Assembly (NCBI RefSeq): GCF_047124445.1
Contig: NZ_CP138921.1
Coordinates: forward strand, 4,278,001 to 4,342,000
Direction of reading: 5' to 3'
Length of the DNA stretch: 64,000 nucleotides
DNA from: Shimia sp047124445
GTDB lineage: Bacteria > Pseudomonadota > Alphaproteobacteria > Rhodobacterales > Rhodobacteraceae
A model generated the notes under the pieces. The model made no database searches. It was not told where the DNA came from and was given only the letters and a program-made list of their open reading frames with translations. Shown here one piece after another: positions 61,116 through 64,000 of this stretch; within the stretch, counting starts at the first letter, position 1, and each line of letters begins with the position of its first letter. Both the position numbers and the translations under genes were made by a program.

Positions 61116-62060
61116 TTAACTGGCCAATCGCCCTTGATCGGCGTCCTGCACCAGCGCGTTCAAGTGGCGTAGGTATCGCGGCTCTTTTAAGCGCCGCGCA
61201 ACGTTGGCACACAAAAGCGCAGTCACAAACGGCCGGTTCTTTTGTGATACCCGGCGCAACAACCGATCCAGATACGGCACATGTGCGCGTCTTGCGCGAT
61301 ATAGTTTGTAAAACGCCGCCCGGCTCAAGGTGCCTGCTCCGGCTTTCACTAACACGCGATAGAGAATTTGCATTTCCAGCAGATCCTCTTCCAACGTCGC
61401 GCCCAGGTTTGGTGTAGGCAGCAACACTGTGTTTTCCCGGGCAAAAAGGGCTGCATGGATCGCATCAAAACTCTGTTTTGGATCATAAATCACAAAACAC
61501 TGATCCGCTGCAGCGGCCATTTCCGGCGCAAAACCATATTGCCCGTCAAAGGCAATTTTGCGAGACTTGGGGAAACGCTTGTCCCATCCCGCAAGGCGAG
61601 GGGACAGCGTGGCTTGCGGGCGAATTGCAACCACCTGCGCATCTGACGCGACAATCGAAAACGCCGCTGCCGCATAGCCACAAGAGCCCGCGCCGTAAAA
61701 CACCACCTCGTCAAACTCATCAAAGAAGCCGTCATCCGAAAGGCGGTCAAAATAGGCAATCACTTCCGGATCGCGGAACCAGGTGTCGCCGTCACTCAAT
61801 ATGCAGAGATGAGACCAGCCCAACTCGCGCACCAACTCCCATCCCAGTGGATGCCCAGTGTCGCCGCGTTTTTGAATGCTATCGATGGTTTCAAAGGTGA
61901 CCAGCAACACGGGCTTGTCTTCGACCAAGGTCGCCCAATGGCGTTTCCCAAGAGGTTGAAAATGCCCGTTGGCCTCTGCAACTTGTTCCAATTGCGTCAG
62001 CCATTCATCCCGTGACAATCCAAGCATCGGCGTGTCAAAGCCGTTGGCGGTGTCCTGCAT
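61116..62060 (-). CDS. Alpha/beta-hydrolase-like protein of unknown function
   Basis: 314 residues. VVFYGAGSCGYAAAAFS (about residues 119-135, Ser126) has the shape of a nucleophile elbow of the alpha/beta-hydrolase fold (YGSSMGGYAA form), with AIRPQATLSP after it. No signal peptide. Such proteins in Rhodobacterales are sometimes named phosphoadenosine phosphosulfate reductase, but none of that family's motifs (P-loop, KRT-ECGLH tail) are present. The C-terminal part is helical and basic. Confidence 0.7.
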   Translation of the reverse strand: MQDTANGFDTPMLGLSRDEWLTQLEQVAEANGHFQPLGKRHWATLVEDKPVLLVTFETIDSIQKRGDTGHPLGWELVRELGWSHLCILSDGDTWFRDPEVIAYFDRLSDDGFFDEFDEVVFYGAGSCGYAAAAFSIVASDAQVVAIRPQATLSPRLAGWDKRFPKSRKIAFDGQYGFAPEMAAAADQCFVIYDPKQSFDAIHAALFARENTVLLPTPNLGATLEEDLLEMQILYRVLVKAGAGTLSRAAFYKLYRARRAHVPYLDRLLRRVSQKNRPFVTALLCANVARRLKEPRYLRHLNALVQDADQGRLAS

Positions 62061-62267
62061 ATCGATGTTTTTCCTTACGCCCCTGGCCGTTTTGGCCTGA
62101 TGAGTTGGCCTTGTTTTACGGCCTTTGGAGAAACCCTATATCCCATTTGCGGCGAAAATTGGGAGCGCATTGCAATTTTCTACAACTTTTGTCGTGGGGG
62201 GCGGTGCTTGACGCGGGTAAGTCCGCGATGCAGCGTGAGCGGAGCAAACTCAGCCAAAGGTCCACCT

Positions 62268-63176
62268 ATGCAAGACATTCAAAGCATCGACGACATCCAA
62301 AGGCTTTTGGCGGCAGAAGGCTATGTGTGTGGCCGACCTTTGGCGACCGTTGTTTTTCTGGCGCTGCGGCTCGGGCGTCCGATCTTTCTGGAAGGGGAAG
62401 CCGGGGTTGGCAAAACCGAGATTGCCAAGGCTTTGTCAGCCGCTTTGGGACGCAGCCTGATCCGTTTGCAATGTTACGAAGGTCTGGATGCCTCCAGCGC
62501 TGTCTATGAGTGGAATTTTGCAGCCCAGATGGTTGCTATTCGGACCGCAGAGGCGAGTGGTGGGGCAGATCGGGGCGCACTTCAGGAAGAGCTCTTTGGG
62601 CCAGACTACTTGGTTGAGCGCCCGCTTCTGAAAGCCATGCGGCCAGATCCGGCAGGTGCGCCGGTGCTGTTGATCGACGAGCTGGACCGCACCGATGAGC
62701 CATTTGAAGCATTCCTACTTGAGGCGCTCAGCGATTTTCAGGTGACCATCCCAGAAATCGGCACCATCAAAGCGCCGCAACCCCCAATTGTGATTGTCAC
62801 CTCGAACCGGACCCGTGAAGTGCACGACGCCCTTAAACGGCGGTGCCTGTACCATTGGGTCGATTACCCAGATTTTGATCGCGAGATGGCCATTTTGCAG
62901 GCCCGTGCGCCTGAGGCCGCCGCAAGCCTCAGCCGCGAAGTGGTGGCGTTTGTACAGCGCTTGCGCACTGAGGATCTTTTTAAAAAACCCGGTGTGGCGG
63001 AAACCATTGATTGGGCCAAGTGTTTGTTGGCCTTGGATGTTTTGACGCTCAGTCCGGAGGTGATCGCCGACACGCTGGGGGCGGTGCTCAAGTATCAAGA
63101 CGACATTGCAAAGCTGCAAGGCTCAGAAGCCAAACGCTTGCTTGACGAGGCCCGCGCCTCTTTGGAACCGGCCTGA
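62268..63176 (+). CDS. MoxR/CoxD-family AAA+ ATPase
   Basis: 302 residues. Walker A GEAGVGKT (43-50), Walker B VLLIDELD (133-140), sensor 1 VTSNRTRE. MoxR proteins act as chaperones that insert metals or mature enzymes together with VWA proteins. The CoxD/CoxE type matches its neighbour. Start ATG at 62268 follows AAAGG; the frame is open far upstream but crosses a poor-coding region. Confidence 0.9.
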   Translation: MQDIQSIDDIQRLLAAEGYVCGRPLATVVFLALRLGRPIFLEGEAGVGKTEIAKALSAALGRSLIRLQCYEGLDASSAVYEWNFAAQMVAIRTAEASGGADRGALQEELFGPDYLVERPLLKAMRPDPAGAPVLLIDELDRTDEPFEAFLLEALSDFQVTIPEIGTIKAPQPPIVIVTSNRTREVHDALKRRCLYHWVDYPDFDREMAILQARAPEAAASLSREVVAFVQRLRTEDLFKKPGVAETIDWAKCLLALDVLTLSPEVIADTLGAVLKYQDDIAKLQGSEAKRLLDEARASLEPA

Positions 63177-63244
63177 TGCTTCATATGGCCTCAAATATCC
63201 CGGTGGGCATGGGGGGCTGGCCCCCCGTTTCGCACGATGGCTGA
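63176..63244 (+). CDS. Possible 22-codon coupling ORF between moxR and coxE
   Basis: The ATG overlaps the moxR stop (TGATG) and the frame runs 22 codons to a TGA at 63242, inside the first codons of the coxE-like gene. It spans a GC-rich hairpin (GGGGGG/CCCCCC at 63211-63226). May carry ribosomes past the hairpin to the coxE start. No similarity can be claimed. Confidence 0.3.
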   Translation: MLHMASNIPVGMGGWPPVSHDG

Positions 63245-64000
63245 GTACCTGCCGCTTGACGTCCCAGATGACCCGAAACTGACGCAAAACATCACCTGGT
63301 TTGCGCGGGCTTTGCGCAAAGCCGGGCTGTGCATAGGCCCGGGACAGGTGATCGAGGCTATCCGGGCGGTTGAGGCGTCCGGGTTCACCAGCAAGCAGGA
63401 CTTTTTTTGGACCTTACACGCTTGTTTTGTCTCGCGACCGGAGCACCGCACTGTTTTTTCACAGGTTTTCCGGCTCTATTGGCGTGATCCACGCTATCTG
63501 GAACATATGATGTCGATGATGCTGCCTGCTGTGCGTGGCGTACAGGAGGAGCGCGCGGGGCAAGCCGGTGAAAAACGCGCAGCAGAGGCGCTGTTGGATG
63601 GGGCCAATCAGGACCTTCCTGAGGGTATGGACCAGGAAGAGGCAGGCACTGAAATTGAAATAGATGCGTCTTTGACCATGTCGGCTGAAGAGAAACTGCG
63701 CACCCTGGACTTTGAACAGATGAGCACAGAGGAAACTGCGCAGGCCAAGCGCATGCTGTCTCGCCTGGCGTTGCCAGTGAAACCCATTGCCTCCCGGCGC
63801 ACCAAATCTGATCCTCGAGGGGCCAAAATCGATTGGCGGAACACGATGCGGCAGTCCATGCGCCAAGGTGGAGATCTGTCTGGATTGGCCCGCAAAAGCC
63901 AGCGTATCCGGTGGCCAAATCTGGTGGTGATTTGTGACATTTCCGGTTCCATGAGCCAATATAGCCGTATGGTGCTGCATTTTCTGCATGCGGTTGCCAA
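63237..64000 (+). CDS. CoxE-like VWA-domain protein (3' end outside window)
   Basis: 254 residues visible. The N-terminal part is acidic and helical; the VWA fold begins near residue 225, with the metal-ion-dependent adhesion motif DISGSMS at 234-240, and continues past the window. CoxE-type proteins partner with MoxR/CoxD ATPases. No Shine-Dalgarno precedes the ATG at 63237, in line with coupled translation from the upstream mini-ORF. The gene has no stop inside the window. Confidence 0.88.
   Translation, partial: MAEYLPLDVPDDPKLTQNITWFARALRKAGLCIGPGQVIEAIRAVEASGFTSKQDFFWTLHACFVSRPEHRTVFSQVFRLYWRDPRYLEHMMSMMLPAVRGVQEERAGQAGEKRAAEALLDGANQDLPEGMDQEEAGTEIEIDASLTMSAEEKLRTLDFEQMSTEETAQAKRMLSRLALPVKPIASRRTKSDPRGAKIDWRNTMRQSMRQGGDLSGLARKSQRIRWPNLVVICDISGSMSQYSRMVLHFLHAVA

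Overview
This 64 kb window is chromosomal DNA of an alphaproteobacterium, most likely a marine Rhodobacterales (Roseobacter group) species. The support is gene content and order: a nuo operon of the Rhodobacter/Paracoccus type with extra small genes between the subunits, a short mitochondrial-like NuoG, a birA-coaX-rnj cluster after nuoN, a Hint-domain protein, and a linked dnaB-alr-mlaEF / radA-cvpA-purF array. GC is about 60%. I see no tRNA, rRNA, transposase, phage or CRISPR array.

Layout. 1-1914: end of a leucine-catabolism operon (partial HMG-CoA lyase, a P-loop kinase, methylglutaconyl-CoA hydratase). 2315-19386: complete respiratory complex I operon nuoA-N, all on the + strand, with six non-nuo genes interleaved (a secreted protein, a 2-TM protein, two lipoproteins, a second secreted protein and a cysteine-free CMD-fold protein), closed by a strong intrinsic terminator. 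19469-22684: birA, coaX and RNase J, again ending in a strong terminator. 22728-28981 (- strand): DUF2798 protein, RhlE helicase, glycosyltransferase with a coupled unknown protein, PrfC and a Hint protein. 29130-33709 (+): divergent SDR, AlkC-type alkylation-repair protein, sodium:solute symporter and an FbpC-like ATPase. 33716-40000: WYL regulator, tatABC, DUF815 ATPase, then nlpD-pcm-surE on the - strand. 40112-49794 (-): SDR, PilP/GspC-like protein, DUF2199 protein, purF, DUF3859 protein with no usable start, GlsB-like protein, membrane-tethered TAXI protein, cvpA, radA, PqiA-like protein and the HlyD adaptor. 49791-54324 (-): type I secretion ABC transporter and a large RTX exoprotein. 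54435-62060 (-): mlaEF with a coupled membrane protein, alr, dnaB, pyrE, pyrC and an alpha/beta-hydrolase-like protein. 62268-64000 (+): a MoxR/CoxD ATPase and a CoxE-like VWA protein cut by the window end.

How the genes work together. Complex I supplies the proton-motive force; the nuo-embedded secreted proteins and lipoproteins are plausible assembly or periplasm-facing partners. TatABC, NlpD, MlaEF and the type I system are envelope and export functions. Replication and repair (DnaB, RadA, AlkC), RNA turnover (RNase J, RhlE), and purine and pyrimidine synthesis (PurF, PyrE, PyrC) make up most of the rest.

Most interesting points: (1) a type I ABC exporter with an unexplained C-terminal domain of about 140 residues, encoded with its RTX substrate; (2) a hairpin lying directly against the pyrC start codon; (3) a secreted DUF3859 gene whose ATG-ATG is followed at once by a stop; (4) a His/Asp-rich insertion in NuoL; (5) paired operator-like sites upstream of the WYL regulator; (6) DnaA-box-like repeats and a palindrome upstream of dnaB. 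I found no clear new defence or mobile system.
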